A DNA stretch of 64,000 bases from Opisthocomus hoazin. Its lineage: Eukaryota > Chordata > Aves > Opisthocomiformes > Opisthocomidae. Under the pieces are notes generated by a model. It searched no databases and was not told where the DNA came from. It worked only from the letters and a program-made list of their open reading frames with translations. How positions within the stretch are numbered: the stretch's first letter is position 1; the number at the start of each line of letters is the position of its first letter. Position numbers and translations under genes: made by a program. Of this stretch, positions 61,697 through 64,000 are shown one piece after another. The stretch is taken from the NCBI RefSeq assembly GCF_030867145.1, contig NC_134420.1, positions 9,021,823-9,085,822 of the forward strand, written 5' to 3'.

Positions 61697-64000
61697 AAGA
61701 AGCTATGTATGAATGCAAGAGGTATTTTTTCTGTCATCTGACATTTTTAGATGCTACATAAAGACATTAAAAGCATAACAACTTGAAAGGTAAAAATGTA
61801 TATGGAAGCAGGGCTACATTCCTATTATCCATTTTTTCCCAATTGTATTTTCAAAATACATGACCTTGTCACAGTGATCCAGCAGCTGCGTGCTGTTAAA
61901 TGTTATCACTTAACACACAGAATCCAATTATGGTTGCAGCACTAGTGAACTTTCCTACCACCTTTTATCTGTCTTGCTGAAGTAAAGATAGCCTTGTGGC
62001 ACAAGACTAGCGTTGAAGCTAACCCTGGCAGCTGTCTCAAAGTTTGAAAGTTCCTTTGAAAAAACAAATTTCTTTATTATGTAGCTCTTGCTCATCTGTT
62101 TACTTTTCTTGCTTGCATGTTGAGTAAACGGAATGTCTATTTTACATTTTTCTGTATTAAAATACAAATATTGTAATTATATTGTAATATAATTTTCTGT
62201 ATTACAAAATTGCTATAAACTTGACAGAGAAGTTTTATGGGTGTGAAAGACGATGCTGGGAAAAAATAATCGCTTCTGTTCGAAAAGAATGAAATCCGTT
62301 TAAGCAGTACCCATGCTGGGAACTCTCTAAAGGTAAAGCTTACTCTTAGTCAAAAGTGCAGACCAATCTAACAAAGCGAGTTTCTAGAACCAGAGCAAAT
62401 AAATGTTTGGCTTATATTTCAGGTTTCCTATCTACCAATCCTTGACTGTTTCTTAGGGTATTTTTTTTCATGATCTTAGTTGTGAAATTATGTTTGTTTT
62501 TATACACAAATCTTACTTAGCCTGTTAAATGTATCATAAAAGTAGTGGCTTAAAAAAAACAGATGTATAGGCTTCAGTGTTCACAAATAACTGTTTTACA
62601 AATCTAGCTGGTGATTTTATTGAATTGATTTGTTCAGTTAGTGAAGTATTGGTTACAGTGCTTGTCTCTAAAGATGTTCGTGAATAATGTTGTTATCATT
62701 AAATCTGTTCAGGCCAGTGAATTATACACTGCAGCAGTTTACATTATTTTGGACGAGGGTGCTCTCATTTAGTTTCTTCATATTATTTTAGCATGTCATT
62801 CTCTTTTGTTGCATTTATTTTTTACTTACTTAAGCATCATGAACTGATTCAGAAAAAGATTAAATAAGAAAAAATACCATCTAATCTTCTCGTATGCATT
62901 CCTGGGTTTCAGTGTTGTTGAAATCAAGCCATAGTGCAAGGAAGTTACTGCAAAGAGTTCTGTGGCTTGACTGGAGGGTTTACTTATGTGTATGTGAAGT
63001 AGAGAATATATTCTCATGGATTAAAAAAAAAATACCACTTAGAGTACTTTCAGTTAACCTTTTATATTTCATCAACCAGAGGAATACTACTTCCTGTTTC
63101 CCTTCACACAATTCTCGTTTCTCCTGGGTTGACATCCATTTCATCCTTTTGAATGTCAAAGAAAAATTTCCATAGAACAGTCTTACCTGGAGATGGAAAT
63201 AAATTATTGTGCAAGGGCCACTGAAAGGAGAAAAATTCTGTATCCAGTCATTTGTGTTCTTTAACAATAGACCTTGTCTTCACAAGTGTTTACAATCAAA
63301 ATAGAATCCTCCCCGCTTTTGGGAGTAGGGCCCTTTAAACTGACATTTATATAATACATTATTGAAAAGAAAATATTTACCCTTCCTGACTTACCATCTG
63401 GTGTCCTTTAAATACTAAAAATTAACATAATGAAAAAGAGCCTTAAATTCGTGTGAGTTTAAGCTATTTGAATATTCTTGCAATTAGAGATCAACAGTGA
63501 ATCGTACTCCCTTTAATATTCTTTTATTTCGTGTTTCTTTAATCATACCTGTGATGATAGTGCATTGCAAAATAGTTGCATAAAACCATGTGAACAACAT
63601 ATTTATTGATACACAAATAGATAATCTTTTAAATTCTTAAGTACTATTAGTTATACAGTTATTGAAACCGGTAAGGATCAAAGGATTTTATGTAAGAGGG
63701 ATTTCACATACAGCTTGGATTATGTTGCTAAATAATAGCACAGTAGTACTTCTTTAGCATTGTAAAATAGCTTAGAGAGGAGTATGATGCCTATAGTTGG
63801 TGTAATGCATTGGTAATTAAGAGGGTGTGAGGTTAAGCTTCATTAACTGCTGCAGGATTGTATCTTGGATTTTATTATCCCCTAGAGAACATAAGAAGTG
63901 AGAGGGGTCAAACTGTTAGAATCTGATTTTGCTTCGTGCATCTGCCAAAACAAGGCAAGCAAAGTAATGTGGCAGCAAACACAGAAGGACCTGGATTGCT

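Larger units (their letters stand above)
56742..64000 (+). other. ELP4: ELP4 intron 3, incomplete at window edge
   Basis: It starts gtaaag. I looked for the next conserved ELP4 segment (family motif ELPxPLL and the following acidic block) and did not find it, so exon 4 probably lies to the right. The intron holds a CNE-like stretch near 58045-58150, a small perfect hairpin at 58973-58994 and an unidentified coding-like stretch at 60350-61696. Confidence 0.85.

Noticed and set aside
1-64000. Bacterial-type features (operons, CRISPR arrays, IS elements, riboswitches)
   Set aside because: The window is spliced vertebrate DNA; none of these is expected and no repeat-spacer array or prokaryotic gene was seen.

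Overview
The window is vertebrate nuclear DNA, most likely from a bird. It is AT-rich, intron-dominated and spliced (consensus GT/AG sites). It carries fragments of CR1 LINEs ending in the avian-type 3' tail, and a solo endogenous-retrovirus LTR that I recall (from memory, not a search) as a family common in non-galliform birds. Only a small share of the window is coding, and almost none of the longer open reading frames are genes.

Two recognisable genes lie head to head across one CpG-island promoter near 37.4-38.3 kb. To the left, on the minus strand, is IMMP1L, subunit 1 of the mitochondrial inner-membrane peptidase. All five coding exons are present (20441 down to 488) and splice in frame to 166 residues, the usual vertebrate length, with the catalytic Ser40 and Lys83 intact. 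A non-coding first exon probably ends at 37756. To the right, on the plus strand, are the first three coding exons of ELP4, an Elongator complex subunit (37934-38096, 43950-43985, 56620-56741). They encode 107 residues, and the gene runs off the right edge. This order and orientation match the conserved DNAJC24-IMMP1L-ELP4-PAX6 neighbourhood.

Layout: 1-487 holds the IMMP1L 3' UTR and downstream flank; 488-20474 the IMMP1L coding exons and introns; 20475-37755 its long 5' intron; 37380-38345 the shared CpG island; 38097-64000 ELP4 introns with two small internal exons. Mobile elements seen are a CR1 at 35.4 kb (plus), an older CR1 at 39.8-40.4 kb (minus, with a reverse-transcriptase C-terminal remnant), a CR1-like RT fragment at 47.2 kb interrupted by a 1,064-bp solo LTR with a 5-bp target duplication, and a tiny CR1 relic near 4.0 kb.

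I found no new biological system. The best leads are non-coding: stretches that look like conserved regulatory elements in a locus known to carry long-range PAX6 control sequence, an isolated CpG-rich patch in an IMMP1L intron, and an unidentified decayed coding-like stretch at 60.3-61.7 kb in ELP4 intron 3.
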